Shown: in pieces, positions 35,601-44,481 of the stretch
Layout of the letters: the number at the start of each line of letters is the position of its first letter
How positions within the stretch are numbered: position 1 is the first letter of the stretch
Source of the DNA: Acidobacteriota bacterium
GTDB lineage: Bacteria; Acidobacteriota; Terriglobia; Terriglobales; Acidobacteriaceae
Direction: 5' to 3'
DNA length: 64,000 nt
NCBI GenBank assembly: GCA_003225175.1
Contig: QIBA01000029.1
Location: forward strand, 1-64,000
Notes under the pieces: model-generated
What the model saw: only the letters and a program-made list of their open reading frames with translations
What the model was told of the DNA's origin: nothing
The model's database searches: none
Program-made: the position numbers and the translations under genes

Positions 35601-35973
35601 TATCCCAAATCTTTACGCGCCAGAAATAGCGCTTGCTAGGCTGCAGCGCTGGACCGCCATACTCTATGCCGACTGATTGATCGGACCGCACGCGTCCACT
35701 GTCCCAAATGTCTGGCTTATCTGATGTGAGAAGTGAAACTTGACTCGCAGTCTGGATTTGGTATGAGGTTTGTTTTGCGCCAAAACGATCGTCCTGCAAC
35801 TGCCACGAAAGTAGCGGCTTGATATCGTCGACGCCGAGAGGAGTGACTAAGGAGTCGCACAGTAGTCCAGTCGGCTTGTCCACTGCTGCGGCCGCAAGAA
35901 TCGACAAAGCAAGAAAGCAGACAGCAAAACCCAACTGTCTCAATTTCGGTAAAGCTGTCAGTCGGCGATTCAA
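32641..35973 (-). CDS. Alpha-L-rhamnosidase, GH78
   Basis: An 1110-residue exported GH78 enzyme that releases terminal L-rhamnose from glycans such as rhamnogalacturonan or glycosides by inversion. Signal peptide to about residue 29 (AAAAVDK). Order: N-terminal Ig-like part (LLCDSLVTPLGVDDIKPLLS), beta-sandwich (HFRFVVDAPAGFRHANLYVT), second sandwich, and a C-terminal (alpha/alpha)6 barrel with VGVPTDCPQRDERLGWSADA (the family's acidic motif), SDAGVIIPWTGWIQYGNKRT and GATTMWERWNGDQMRGDPSM. Expressed upstream of the aldolase operon, 56 nt after the ceramidase-like gene. Confidence 0.95.
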   Translation of the reverse strand: MNRRLTALPKLRQLGFAVCFLALSILAAAAVDKPTGLLCDSLVTPLGVDDIKPLLSWQLQDDRFGAKQTSYQIQTASQVSLLTSDKPDIWDSGRVRSDQSVGIEYGGPALQPSKRYFWRVKIWDKDGRLYPVSDVSWWETGLLDSKNWRAKWIGYEQDEHRALREANAIWVTNPGSDDYKDSGDTHHNFRFVVDAPAGFRHANLYVTGEDTAAAWINGRPVLEARPLPAWNQAPWKTYIKVEVDSALRAGNNLLAIDVIHYARKDQPSNANSRVPMNAVLCVELSDGIFRTFKTGDTGWKATLNASGNWFAPDFDDSSWAPAVQYVAPRSGFESGDLGHPWPTEPVKYLRHSFTVQKPIRSARLYVTALGAYEVHLNGSRVSDQILAPGWMDFRQHVPYQAYDVTSQLKSGQNAIGAYLAPGWYTTPLQWFRQGYNYGDTPEALKAQLRIEHSDGSIDWVITDESWRADISPITFAEIYDGETYDARRVHRGWDTASFSDSRWHAAQLIAPKEPAIIWQYFQPIRVEKTIAARSITNPQPGVYVFDFGQNLSGVPHLRVQGPAGTDVQLRFAEVLNPDGTLYVENLRTAKATDHFILAGNGIEEYQPRFTFHGFRYAEVTGLPSKPGLDAIQAVVIHTDAPFTAELRTSNDMLNKLWSNILWGQRSNFVGVPTDCPQRDERLGWSADAQVFWRAASYNMNLTEFSKKYSADLRGTQIGTPMYGIFAPGTLTPNPGHGTGWSDAGVIIPWTGWIQYGNKRTIEQNWEGMEKYLAAIQTDNPDFLWKKNYGIPFGDWLSPEGPTPEDLIATAYWAYDVSLMRQMAHAAGKTDDEHRYAALFEKIKEAFNKAYVRSDGFVGGVAPPPVFASGTARKLSDQPIDTQTSYVLSLYMNLLPNDLRSVSAKRLVDKIQANGWRLNTGFLGTPYLLEVLADTGYSDVAYRLLLNTENPSWGYLVEHGATTMWERWNGDQMRGDPSMNSYNHYAYGAVAEWIYRYAAGVDTSPVDPGFRTVILRPLVPRFKALDFSYQSPYGKIHSEWTLSGKKASWTVTIPPNSRAWLLVSADGANSFSVDGQPLTQSPKARRLEDREGQGYELPAGTYSFSTKNVLK

Positions 35974-36029
35974 ATTTCGTTCCTCCTTAGTGCTGATATG
36001 GGAACAAGTGATCCCCTGCTTGCCTTTGA

Positions 36030-37439
36030 CTACTCCATCTTGTCAATCATGTCGTCGATCCCGTTAATAATCGCTCTCTCTGCACATCCGGGCTTAAGAG
36101 ACGAGCCGAGTACTTGGAAGGTGTATCGTCCGAAAGCATCATCCGTCGGAACATAGCCCGAATTCGACATGCCATTCGTCAGAGTCACAACGATTGTGTT
36201 GTGGAACTTCGACCCTGACTTCACATGCTGTCCAATCATGTTGTAGAGCTCCGCATTTGCACGGCCGAGCGCAACGTCGCCGATACGCAGTGCGCCTATC
36301 CTGATACGAACAGGCTCGAGCGAGTCCTCATACCTCCCAGGAGCGCCTTCGCGTCCTGTATCAAGTCTTCGGCGCCCTGGACAGCTGACATCCTGCTGCG
36401 CACCCTCGATCTTTATTTCAGTGTTCATCGAGCGAATGTGATTCATCACTCGAATGGTCTCTTCAGCGGTGATCTGACCCTGTGATTTGACTAGTTGTAC
36501 GCTCTGTTCCAGTGCGACAGGGTCAAGAGGAATATTGTCCGCTGCTGGGTTCCCCACGAACATGGCATGCATGATGGCCGTGCCAAGGTCGACGTGTTCA
36601 GCATTCATCACCGCGCGAATACGTGCCTCGGTGATCTTCGAATTGGCCCGCAGGTACAGCGGATTCTGATCTCCGGCTGCGCCACTGGTCCAAAGCGCGA
36701 CCGGCTTGTCGTTGTATGTGTGCTCGAGATAGCGCTCGGCCTCACCAGGAAAATCGCCCGACACCTTGCCGTTGAGAAACAGCGAATTCGCGTGCATTGC
36801 ATAGTTCATATACACGGCAATCAAGTCGCCGGTTAATGATTCGATCTTGATTACCGCAAGAGTCTTGTCGGAGGGATACTCAAGATTCGGTTGCTGCGCC
36901 CAAAGGCGTGTGTGCTCGTCAATCGCATCACGGTTCACATTCAAGTACAAATTTCCTGTTCCATACCCGATTCTGGCTGGCTGCATCTTCTCCTTCGCTT
37001 GTTTAGCAGCCTGCACAAGGCCCGATTGCAGCTTCTTCTCGAAAGCGGCCAGGCCCTGGGGAATTTCAGAGCCGGGAGATCGCGGACCACCGAAGATCGC
37101 ATTGTGATCGTGTGTAGCCGAAATGAGAATGTTTGCTGCTGGAACGTTCAGTTCCCGAGAGATCTCGGAGGAGACGTTCTCCGTAATCGTGGTGGCGATT
37201 GCGCCTATGTCTGCATTCAGCAGGACGGCTCGATCATGTCCATTTTCGAGGTAAATTGCTCGGGCATAAATGGGATCCAGGATGGACGTGTAAGGTCGTG
37301 GAATTGCATCGGGATCAGGCGTGATCTCAACGCGTGCAGCCCCTGCCTTCAACGTTCCGACAACAGCTGCTCGCACGTTCGCCGACAGGAGCGGAGTGAG
37401 CACGGCAACTGCGATTGTCGCCTTCAGGACCAGCCTCAT
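36030..37439 (-). CDS. Neutral/alkaline ceramidase-like exported protein
   Basis: A 469-residue protein related to neutral/alkaline non-lysosomal ceramidase. Signal peptide MRLVLKATIAVAVLTPLLSA. The catalytic-domain N-terminal signature is present: GTLKAGAARVEITPDPDAIP, then RAIYLENGHDRAVLLNADIG and the metal-binding ISATHDHNAIFGGPRSPG; later MHANSLFLNGKVSGDFPGEA and LWTSGAAGDQNP. The zinc ligands and serine region look complete, but many such relatives in saccharide loci have unknown substrates. The upstream GTG gives five more residues; the ATG at 37439 is preferred (GGGAAAG 6 nt upstream). It lies in the chain GH106, ceramidase-like, GH78. Confidence 0.85.
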   Translation of the reverse strand: MRLVLKATIAVAVLTPLLSANVRAAVVGTLKAGAARVEITPDPDAIPRPYTSILDPIYARAIYLENGHDRAVLLNADIGAIATTITENVSSEISRELNVPAANILISATHDHNAIFGGPRSPGSEIPQGLAAFEKKLQSGLVQAAKQAKEKMQPARIGYGTGNLYLNVNRDAIDEHTRLWAQQPNLEYPSDKTLAVIKIESLTGDLIAVYMNYAMHANSLFLNGKVSGDFPGEAERYLEHTYNDKPVALWTSGAAGDQNPLYLRANSKITEARIRAVMNAEHVDLGTAIMHAMFVGNPAADNIPLDPVALEQSVQLVKSQGQITAEETIRVMNHIRSMNTEIKIEGAQQDVSCPGRRRLDTGREGAPGRYEDSLEPVRIRIGALRIGDVALGRANAELYNMIGQHVKSGSKFHNTIVVTLTNGMSNSGYVPTDDAFGRYTFQVLGSSLKPGCAERAIINGIDDMIDKME

Positions 37440-37472
37440 TCGTCGCTTTCCCACGTGTTACGCAGACCAGGT

Positions 37473-40400
37473 TTATTGCATTTCAGCGCGGATAACTGTG
37501 ACCGGACCAAGCAAACCAGAAGGCAGCAATGGTGAGCTCGCTTTGTAAGGCTTAACGTCGGCGAACGTCAGCTTTGTGGCTCCCGGCTGTTCATCGCCAA
37601 TTAGCCGGTTGACCCAGGCATTAACTACTCTGATTGTGATCTCGTTTGCACCCGGCTTCAGAGCGGAGGTGACATCCACGCGATATGGTGCGTGCCAAGT
37701 TTGCCCGAGTTCCTTTCCATTCACGGTGACGACAGCCAGGTTTTTGACTTCGCCCAAATCGAGCCACAACTGTGATCCTTTTTTAAACCAGTTAGGCGGT
37801 GCTTGAACTGTCTTCGTGTACGTTCCGCTCCCAGAAAAGTACTTCACGCCTGCATCGCTACTCTGACTCCAATCGAAGAGCTCATTCACGGTGATCGCGT
37901 CTGGAGCGCCGCGTCCGGTCTGAAACGTAAGTTTCCACGGACCGTTTACTGTGACCAACTTTGTTTCACTATCCTGCTCGATCGTACGTGACGTCTGAGT
38001 GGTGGGCTGGCGAAACACTACGAAGGAAGTGCCCCATGGCTCCAGATGAAGGGGAATGGTCGTAACACCGTTCGCTATTGTGAACGACGCTGATTCGGTG
38101 GTGCCGGTCTCCGCACGCCACAGCTCCGGCCGTTTGCCTGTCACACGAAATCTGGCGTCGAGCGCGGCATCGTGATCGCTGCGGTTGTCGACGAAGTAGA
38201 TGTCGCCGCCTCTGAGTTTTCGATGGACGAATTCCAAATTGGAATCATTTCCTTTTGAATAATCGAAGTCAGGCTTGAGATTCAGTGCGGCGAAAACTTC
38301 GCTCAGGTTCTGTCCAGCGTAAACGGTGCCTTTGCCTACCTTGTGCACACTGGTTCCATCGCCGAATAACTGCGATGCAAGCTTCTCGAATTCAGACTGA
38401 TCATCCGCGAGACTGGGATCGTCAGTAGGCTTCGGTCCCGCGACTACAGCACCGTTCTCCACCAGCGCATGAATCGCGCGCAGAACAGGAAGCGACATGT
38501 GCCGACTGAAAGGATCAAGCCCGAGCACCCTGTATTCCATGCCGCTTTTTGTAACGATTCGACCATTCGCGACACTCAACTCGTGAATTAATGCGTCTGC
38601 ATTGATGTAATCGAAGCCATATCCGCGTGGAATTTCCGGAGACTTATGCTGGAAGATTGCCGTCAGATTTGAATCTTCTCCGTAAAAATAGACAAGGTCG
38701 GCGCCGAAGTGTCCTTGCTGGAGCATGTAGCTCGACCGTGCCAAGTAGTCAATCCATGGCCCTGCCTGCTCCGCCCACGTCTCATTCCGGTTGAACCACT
38801 GTCCGAAGGGCCCGAGCGTCAGTCCAGGTGCTTTCCCCACCAACGGTTGATGTGCCGATTCATGGATTACGAAACGGTTGATTCCATTGAGCGATTCCTG
38901 ATCGGCGGTCGGCTTCAGGGTTGCTGGCGACCAACCCCACGGCGCGGCCGCTGCAGTCAACGATTCGGCTGCCGCGATGTTTTGTCCGTAGATGTGCGCT
39001 ACAGAAGCCGATTCTCGATCGTCCGCGTTGTAGCCGTACTGCACGTTGTTGACGCCGGGCCTTTGCGTCCACATCGCGCTCATAGGCACTTCGTTAAGCT
39101 TCTTCACTTCCATCCCATCGGCGACGAATGCGCGTCCGGATTCATGTGATTCCCCGTAATGCCGCATTCCGCGCTCGTGGAGGGTTTCTTCCAACTGAGC
39201 ATAGTGCTCGTTGGCAACAAGATCAGCGATAGTCTTGCGGAAGTCCCACAGAAAACGATCGCTCTGCTCAGCACTTTCCACGATGCGGCCTGTCAACACA
39301 GGGAGCCAGGGAATAGCGTCGTAGCCACGCAGCTTTTTGAACTGGGAGAGCATGTTGTCAGTCCAGTTTTGCGATCCGGCTTCCCAACTGTCGTTGATGA
39401 CATACTGGATGCCTTTCTTTCCCATCTCATCTGCGCCGACTGTTTCTTTGTAGCTGTCGAGGTACTTTTCGAAGTAATCCTTAACAAAGCGCCGATCGAG
39501 CTTGTCGACTTCGAGTCCGGTGGCTTCAGGAGTAGCAGGGTGATTCGTTATGCCAAGCAGGGAATACCCGATACGCAGAACTAGCCACTTTCCGTGGGGT
39601 GGCGTCCAATCGAGTGTGCCGTCCGGCTGCATCTTAGCCGTAAGATCGATTACGTCAGGCTTCTTGATCGCGGTTGAAGGATCGATCGGCGGAGTTGCGT
39701 GTTCGTACATATCGACGGCTGGAACAAACGCTGCTTTCTCCTCAAACTGATTTACTCGCGGATCGGAATGCAGAATAAGCTCTGCGACTTCGTAAGACGT
39801 AGGTCGGGCAGGCGCTCCGATTCCGAACGATGTGGGATCGACTCCCTCCGCCCACGCCGGCCTCGGAGGAGGCGGACTGCGTTTAAAAGTCACGCGGAAA
39901 AACTTTGCGCTTACCGGGACAAAGGAGACCGTGTGTTCAGGCGCTCTGCCTCCACCAAGAGCAACGACCTTCCGGAAATTCTGTCCGTCATCACTGGCTT
40001 CCAGAGTCTTCTCCGGAGCAGCCATTCCGTACATGAGCGCTTCAACGAACCCCGGATCTCTTGTCACATACGTGACTGCTTGCACACTATGTGGAGAAGC
40101 ATATTCAAACTGGATCCAGGAGACGGAACCCGAATCGGGAACTGGGACTTTTGTTGTGTTTTCCAAATCCCCGTCGCTTAGCATCGCAGCATCGAGTCCT
40201 TCACCGCTGGAGGTGATTTTCGGCTGCGCTGCGTTTTCGTCCGAAGAAGTTCGTGGAATGCGGAAGGCTACAACGACAGCATCTGCATAAAATTCCGGTA
40301 GGTTCGGTGCGGGCCGGTTAAACTGCTCGCGTACTCCGATGTCTTGAAATGCGCCAGTCTTCGTTGGAGGATGACGGAGCTTTCCCGTAAAAGGTCGTCC

Positions 40401-40892
40401 ACCATCGACCAGGGATTCGCTCCAGACATACTTCTTCATCCCGTGAGCTGCAGGCACCCATGGTCCACCGGTTTCGCTCCACCCTGGCGAGCCGGCAATA
40501 GCCATCTCCATGCCAAGCTGATCGCCAAGTTTGATGGCGTATTTGAACGCCTCCTTCCACTCAGGTGTCATGTATGCCAGACGCTTGTCGACGACTTGCG
40601 GTGTCTGAAGGGCTGCATCAAAATTCTGGTAGCCCGCAATTCCGACGCGATGCATCCATTCGAGGTCGAGCTTGATGCCTTCTTTCGCGATGTTACCGTT
40701 CATCCAATGCCACCAGACTCGGGGCCTAGCTGATGTGGGAGGGTGCTGGAAGCCAGCCTTTAGCTGATCCTGAGCAGGTTGAGCCTGCGAAAGCCCGAAT
40801 GTGCTAAAGCATGTAAACGCGGTGACCAGAAACAATGGTCGAACTCTGACTAAACGCTGGATGCAGACACGATCTATGAGCAGTGAGAACAC
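37473..40892 (-). CDS. GH106 alpha-L-rhamnosidase-type glycosidase
   Basis: An 1139-residue exported enzyme (signal peptide up to about residue 38, start GTG). The N-terminal TIM-barrel part has PRVWWHWMNGNIAKEGIKLD, AIAGSPGWSETGGPWVPAA, and INDSWEAGSQNWTDNML, which contains the family's catalytic-region E. A beta-sandwich inserts after about residue 200 (NTTKVPVPDSGSVSWIQFEY), then the barrel continues (FVIHESAHQPLVGKAPGLTL) and a C-terminal sugar-binding sandwich closes (WLDLGEVKNLAVVTVNGKEL). GH106 enzymes cleave L-rhamnose from rhamnogalacturonan-type polymers. It starts a gene run of GH106, ceramidase-like, GH78 with a candidate operator about 115 bp upstream. Confidence 0.9.
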   Translation of the reverse strand: MFSLLIDRVCIQRLVRVRPLFLVTAFTCFSTFGLSQAQPAQDQLKAGFQHPPTSARPRVWWHWMNGNIAKEGIKLDLEWMHRVGIAGYQNFDAALQTPQVVDKRLAYMTPEWKEAFKYAIKLGDQLGMEMAIAGSPGWSETGGPWVPAAHGMKKYVWSESLVDGGRPFTGKLRHPPTKTGAFQDIGVREQFNRPAPNLPEFYADAVVVAFRIPRTSSDENAAQPKITSSGEGLDAAMLSDGDLENTTKVPVPDSGSVSWIQFEYASPHSVQAVTYVTRDPGFVEALMYGMAAPEKTLEASDDGQNFRKVVALGGGRAPEHTVSFVPVSAKFFRVTFKRSPPPPRPAWAEGVDPTSFGIGAPARPTSYEVAELILHSDPRVNQFEEKAAFVPAVDMYEHATPPIDPSTAIKKPDVIDLTAKMQPDGTLDWTPPHGKWLVLRIGYSLLGITNHPATPEATGLEVDKLDRRFVKDYFEKYLDSYKETVGADEMGKKGIQYVINDSWEAGSQNWTDNMLSQFKKLRGYDAIPWLPVLTGRIVESAEQSDRFLWDFRKTIADLVANEHYAQLEETLHERGMRHYGESHESGRAFVADGMEVKKLNEVPMSAMWTQRPGVNNVQYGYNADDRESASVAHIYGQNIAAAESLTAAAAPWGWSPATLKPTADQESLNGINRFVIHESAHQPLVGKAPGLTLGPFGQWFNRNETWAEQAGPWIDYLARSSYMLQQGHFGADLVYFYGEDSNLTAIFQHKSPEIPRGYGFDYINADALIHELSVANGRIVTKSGMEYRVLGLDPFSRHMSLPVLRAIHALVENGAVVAGPKPTDDPSLADDQSEFEKLASQLFGDGTSVHKVGKGTVYAGQNLSEVFAALNLKPDFDYSKGNDSNLEFVHRKLRGGDIYFVDNRSDHDAALDARFRVTGKRPELWRAETGTTESASFTIANGVTTIPLHLEPWGTSFVVFRQPTTQTSRTIEQDSETKLVTVNGPWKLTFQTGRGAPDAITVNELFDWSQSSDAGVKYFSGSGTYTKTVQAPPNWFKKGSQLWLDLGEVKNLAVVTVNGKELGQTWHAPYRVDVTSALKPGANEITIRVVNAWVNRLIGDEQPGATKLTFADVKPYKASSPLLPSGLLGPVTVIRAEMQ

Positions 40893-41003
40893 TCCTGTAC
40901 CTCGGCTTTGATATGGTTCACGTCTCCCTACAGCAACAAAATGCTGTCGAAAAAGCGGAGCAACTCTATTCCTTGAAGAGGTTGTGAGTCAATAGCGACT
41001 TTA

Positions 41004-41017
41004 GTTCTCTATTGGAA
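41004..41017 (+). promoter_or_regulatory. Candidate operator, site 3 (GTTCTCTATTGGAA)
   Basis: The 14-bp site GTTCTCTATTGGAA lies about 115 bp upstream of the GH106 start, in the 134-bp gap after the isomerase gene. It matches the motif with two changes at the edges. Confidence 0.4.
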
Positions 41018-41026
41018 TTACAATTG

Positions 41027-42490
41027 TTAACAGACTTGCACGAATTGCAGGTCGAGCAGTTGAGCGAGCTTCCTGAGTTTCGCAGCGATGTGACCCACGC
41101 CGATTGCGCAGTGATGGGCTGGCCCATGAGAATTCCAGTCGTTGATAAATCTTCGCGCGCCTAATGCGAATCTGTAGCGGCTGTTGGTATTTCCGATTTC
41201 AAGAATAGGGCCGGGAACCGATTCGGCTTCCGCGACTAGCAACTTGATTGTTCCCTCTCCTGTTTCAACTACTGACAGAAGCGTGACCGGACCATGTTTC
41301 ACCGACATTTCAACTGAAAGTCCGCGCCCCACTTTGCCGTGGTATGTAGTGAGCGGTCTTACCTTGATTTTCCCTTGAGCGATTGCTATGTGTCCCGGAC
41401 CGTCGTGACCCAGCAACACAACATCGTCGTTGAAATCCGTCGCATAATACTCGCTGAATGAGCCACCGGCATGGAAAGAATCCATAATTTTCATCGCTTG
41501 AACATTCTTAATCTCGTATTCGCCGGCAACAGGAATTCCGCGCGCTGTGAGCAGACTGGTTCCAAGAACGATGGAACTAATGGCATTTTCGTTCTCTGGA
41601 TTCCCTGTGCCCTGATAGTAGTAGGCAAGCGATCCAAGACGGTGGTTGGATACTAGTTTGTCGAGGGCTACCGAGGTGCGGGCAGCGCGTTCGAGTTCTT
41701 CCGGGGAGCAATCGGGCTGCACATCAAAAACGTCCGTAAATTCTCTGCACCGGTTTGCGGCTTCGGCCGCTGTCACGTCGCGCCGTAATGCTGCGACTTC
41801 GTCAACTTCAAGCATTTGGATGTGCCCGCCGAAGCTTGCGCATTGCTGCGTCAGGTCGGAATAGATGTCGAGCATTCCTCCGTAATAATGGCCCATCACG
41901 CCGAGACGGTTATGCTCCATGATGTTTGCAACGCGAGCTGCGTCAATCCATCCCTCGATCTCCTTCCACGCGGCAGGATCGTCCTCAAGCATTCCCGTAA
42001 CCTGAAAAAATGGGATGCGCGACCGCTTGAAGACATTCGCGATCTCAGGCACAGGGCACGCCTGACAATAGGCTAACCACTCTCCGGTCATTTTGGTTCG
42101 ATCACCCAAGCTGTTGAAGCGCTCGTAATCAATCGCAGGGCCAGGCGACAAATTCAGGATGATTACCGGAACCTTTGCGCGTCTCACCACGGAAAGCACC
42201 GTGGACGAGAGAGCATAAGTGGTTACGTGCAGGAAAATGAGATCGACGTCCGCTTTACGGAACTCGTGTCCTGCAGCCAGTGCCTTTTCGGAATTATCGA
42301 CTAATCCAAGATTAACGACTTGCAGGCCCGGCCACTTGAGACGTTCCGCGACGCGCTCGGTGTAGCCGCGCAGCCGGGCCTCCAATCCCGCAAACTGGGG
42401 CCAGTATGTATCGAGCCCAATCCCGAATAGTCCGACTCTCAGGTCTCGGGTGACTTCAGGTCTCGGCATCAGCGGTTCGCGACAGTTCAT
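41027..42490 (-). CDS. Sugar isomerase of the L-fucose/L-arabinose isomerase group
   Basis: A 487-residue protein of the AraA/FucI-type fold. Marks: VGLFGIGLDTYWPQFAGLEA near the start, VDLIFLHVTTYALSSTVLSV, PVIILNLSPGPAIDYE, RLGVMGHYYGGMLDIYSDLT, GSLAYYYQGTGNPENENAIS, and C-terminal DDVVLLGHDGPGHIAIAQGK, with catalytic-type Glu and His residues. The actual sugar is unknown; arabinose or fucose are both plausible since both accompany rhamnose in pectin. Its ATG overlaps the stop of the upstream glycosidase gene (ATGA), so they are translationally coupled. It forms an operon with RhaM and that glycosidase. Confidence 0.8.
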   Translation of the reverse strand: MNCREPLMPRPEVTRDLRVGLFGIGLDTYWPQFAGLEARLRGYTERVAERLKWPGLQVVNLGLVDNSEKALAAGHEFRKADVDLIFLHVTTYALSSTVLSVVRRAKVPVIILNLSPGPAIDYERFNSLGDRTKMTGEWLAYCQACPVPEIANVFKRSRIPFFQVTGMLEDDPAAWKEIEGWIDAARVANIMEHNRLGVMGHYYGGMLDIYSDLTQQCASFGGHIQMLEVDEVAALRRDVTAAEAANRCREFTDVFDVQPDCSPEELERAARTSVALDKLVSNHRLGSLAYYYQGTGNPENENAISSIVLGTSLLTARGIPVAGEYEIKNVQAMKIMDSFHAGGSFSEYYATDFNDDVVLLGHDGPGHIAIAQGKIKVRPLTTYHGKVGRGLSVEMSVKHGPVTLLSVVETGEGTIKLLVAEAESVPGPILEIGNTNSRYRFALGARRFINDWNSHGPAHHCAIGVGHIAAKLRKLAQLLDLQFVQVC

Positions 42491-44043
42491 TCCGCTTTCA
42501 GGACAGTGACGGCAAACGGAGCGAGCTTCAGTTCGGAACCATTGATCTTGGAGGTGCGAGGTTCTTCGTCTCCGGTGTCTTCGTCAACCGTAGATGAGGT
42601 CGCTCGTTGCCACTCCGTCGGCAATTCTACGGTAGCTTCGCGATTCGTTTTGTTCACGACTAAGATTCTCCGGCCTTGCGGAGTGACAAATCCCTGAATC
42701 TTCAGATCATGACGATCGAACATATTTTCCTTGGTCACGACTATCTTGTCGCCGGGATGAAAGTTGTCCTTCAAGAGCTTCAGCACCCAATAGCGGGAGT
42801 TCGGTTTCCCGGTGTTGTAGTTAATCATCGAGACGCTGGGAAATTGAGATGGATATCCGACGAGTTGTGACTCGCCGATCACATCAACCCCTTGCTTCGA
42901 CAACTCCGCGAACAGATACGCGTACAGCGCAGCCGCCGCATTCCAGTAACGATGGAGAATCTTGTCTGGCAGAGCCTTCGACGCCCTGATCTCTTCTCCA
43001 TCACTAGGAAGTATGACTCCCAACTCGTTCGTGTCGATTTTCACTGTAGGCGCTAATCGGTCGCGAATGGCCAGGATGAACCGCGTCGTAGCAATAAAGC
43101 CATCAGCCTGATCGAAAAATGAATGCTGCCAGTCATCGAGACCTTCGTCGGGAGCAGGGGACGCATAGAAGTGAAATGAAATGAAATCGATCGGAATGCC
43201 GGGCTTGTGGTTCTTCGAGTTCAGGAAGTACTCGTAATACTTCGGATTGCCCCCGGTTTTCGCCAGCGCTAAACCCATAAACTTCGTTTGAGGACTGACT
43301 TTCCGAATGCCCTCAACGATGGCGTCGTAACGTTCGGTGTACTGCTCAGGCGTAGTACTGTGCTCTGCCTCGACTTCGTTCAGTATCTCCCAATATGGAA
43401 AGGTGTAGTGATACCCCGACGTGTGCTGCTTCCCATTTTCATCAGTGAATCCGCCTTTGGTGTACCAGCTGACAAGCCGGCCGAAGTAGCCGCCTAGTTC
43501 TTTTCCTGTCGGATCCCGCAGTTCGGTGCCCTGCGTGTAATTCCAAAAGACCTGATTGGGATCGTCTGGATATTTCACCGGCTGGTCGGTTTTGAACATC
43601 CACGCAGGAATGGTGCTGAAGTTGATGATGGTGCTGTGGTTCTCGGTCGCGTCTAAGAAGTCTTTAGTGACTGGATCGATGTAGGTAAAGTCCCACGAAG
43701 TGCGCTCGGCAGTGGGTGGTTCGAGTTCGGCAACCGCAATTTTGGGATAAGGCAACCACGGAACATATCGCACATAGTCCGCACCGAGCGCCTTTAGCGC
43801 GTTGAAAGCGCCATCGTGAATCGGCGAACCGCGATTCAGCATAGGGTTAGTGACAACCTGCAAGGTCGGCGTGGACTTGGAAACTCGAATGATCTTCGTC
43901 CAATCAATGTCGGCAACGGTGGGAGGGTTAACTTGTGATTCAGAAGTTCCTGGCACTAAGAGCGCGAGCAACAGCAGATGACTAGCAACCAAAAAGTGAT
44001 TCACAGTATGACTCTCCGGTGGCGACACAGAAGAAGAATTCAA
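42487..44043 (-). CDS. GH-A clan glycosidase, GH39-like
   Basis: A 518-residue exported glycosidase. Signal peptide (LVASHLLLLALLVPGTSES). A TIM barrel follows: RGSPIHDGAFNALKALGADY, then the acid/base region YWEILNEVEAEHSTTPEQYT with conserved Asn-Glu, and the nucleophile candidate KIDTNELGVILPS about 150 residues later. A small beta-sandwich ends the protein (KIQGFVTPQGRRILVVNKTN). Spacing of NE and the second Glu fits clan GH-A; GH39 is my best guess but GH30 or GH5-like are not excluded. It lies directly after rhaM and before the isomerase gene (4-nt overlap). Confidence 0.75.
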   Translation of the reverse strand: MNSSSVSPPESHTVNHFLVASHLLLLALLVPGTSESQVNPPTVADIDWTKIIRVSKSTPTLQVVTNPMLNRGSPIHDGAFNALKALGADYVRYVPWLPYPKIAVAELEPPTAERTSWDFTYIDPVTKDFLDATENHSTIINFSTIPAWMFKTDQPVKYPDDPNQVFWNYTQGTELRDPTGKELGGYFGRLVSWYTKGGFTDENGKQHTSGYHYTFPYWEILNEVEAEHSTTPEQYTERYDAIVEGIRKVSPQTKFMGLALAKTGGNPKYYEYFLNSKNHKPGIPIDFISFHFYASPAPDEGLDDWQHSFFDQADGFIATTRFILAIRDRLAPTVKIDTNELGVILPSDGEEIRASKALPDKILHRYWNAAAALYAYLFAELSKQGVDVIGESQLVGYPSQFPSVSMINYNTGKPNSRYWVLKLLKDNFHPGDKIVVTKENMFDRHDLKIQGFVTPQGRRILVVNKTNREATVELPTEWQRATSSTVDEDTGDEEPRTSKINGSELKLAPFAVTVLKAE

Positions 44044-44367
44044 CTACTCCAAATAAAACACTTCCTTCATCATCGCGAATCGCTCACCTGGCTTAAGATC
44101 CGAGACCGGTTCAAAATAACGAGCCATTTCCGCCTGCCAGCGCAAGTTAACGGGATCGCGGCTCAATGCATACCAAGTCCGTTCAAAATCCGATGTCCGC
44201 ATGACAAGAAACAGGTCCTGACCGCGTCGAAATACTGAATAATCGGAGATGCCCACTTCCTTGAGCTTTGCCAGCAACTCGGGCCAGACGTGCTCGTGGG
44301 CACGGTCATAGGCCTCAATTGCTTCTTTCTTCACTCTGAGTCGGAACGCATAACGCGACGAGGCCAT
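44044..44367 (-). CDS. rhaM: L-rhamnose mutarotase
   Basis: A 107-residue protein of the RhaM/DUF718 family that interconverts alpha and beta anomers of L-rhamnose. The family marks are RYAFRLRVKKEAIEAYDRAH, EHVWPELLAKLKEVGISDYS and the following RRGQDLFLVMRTSDFE; Tyr, His and Trp of the active site are present. It is the first gene of a run with the GH-A glycosidase and the isomerase, with only a 0-1 nt gap to the next start. A candidate operator lies about 105 bp upstream. Confidence 0.93.
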   Translation of the reverse strand: MASSRYAFRLRVKKEAIEAYDRAHEHVWPELLAKLKEVGISDYSVFRRGQDLFLVMRTSDFERTWYALSRDPVNLRWQAEMARYFEPVSDLKPGERFAMMKEVFYLE

Positions 44368-44466
44368 AGCTGTTTAAAGTTCAGCACGAAACTTTCTGTT
44401 CACAGTACTCGTGCTTCAGCGGACACACGTTAGCGTCGTCTGAACCGTGCGTCAATACCTAATCTG

Positions 44467-44480
44467 TTTTCGTATTGAAC
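44467..44480 (+). promoter_or_regulatory. Candidate operator, site 4 (TTTTCGTATTGAAC)
   Basis: TTTTCGTATTGAAC lies about 100 bp upstream of rhaM and just before the first ATG of the divergent CRTAC1-like gene. It keeps the TATTGAA core but has weaker ends than the other sites, and could serve both genes. Confidence 0.4.
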
Positions 44481-44481
44481 C

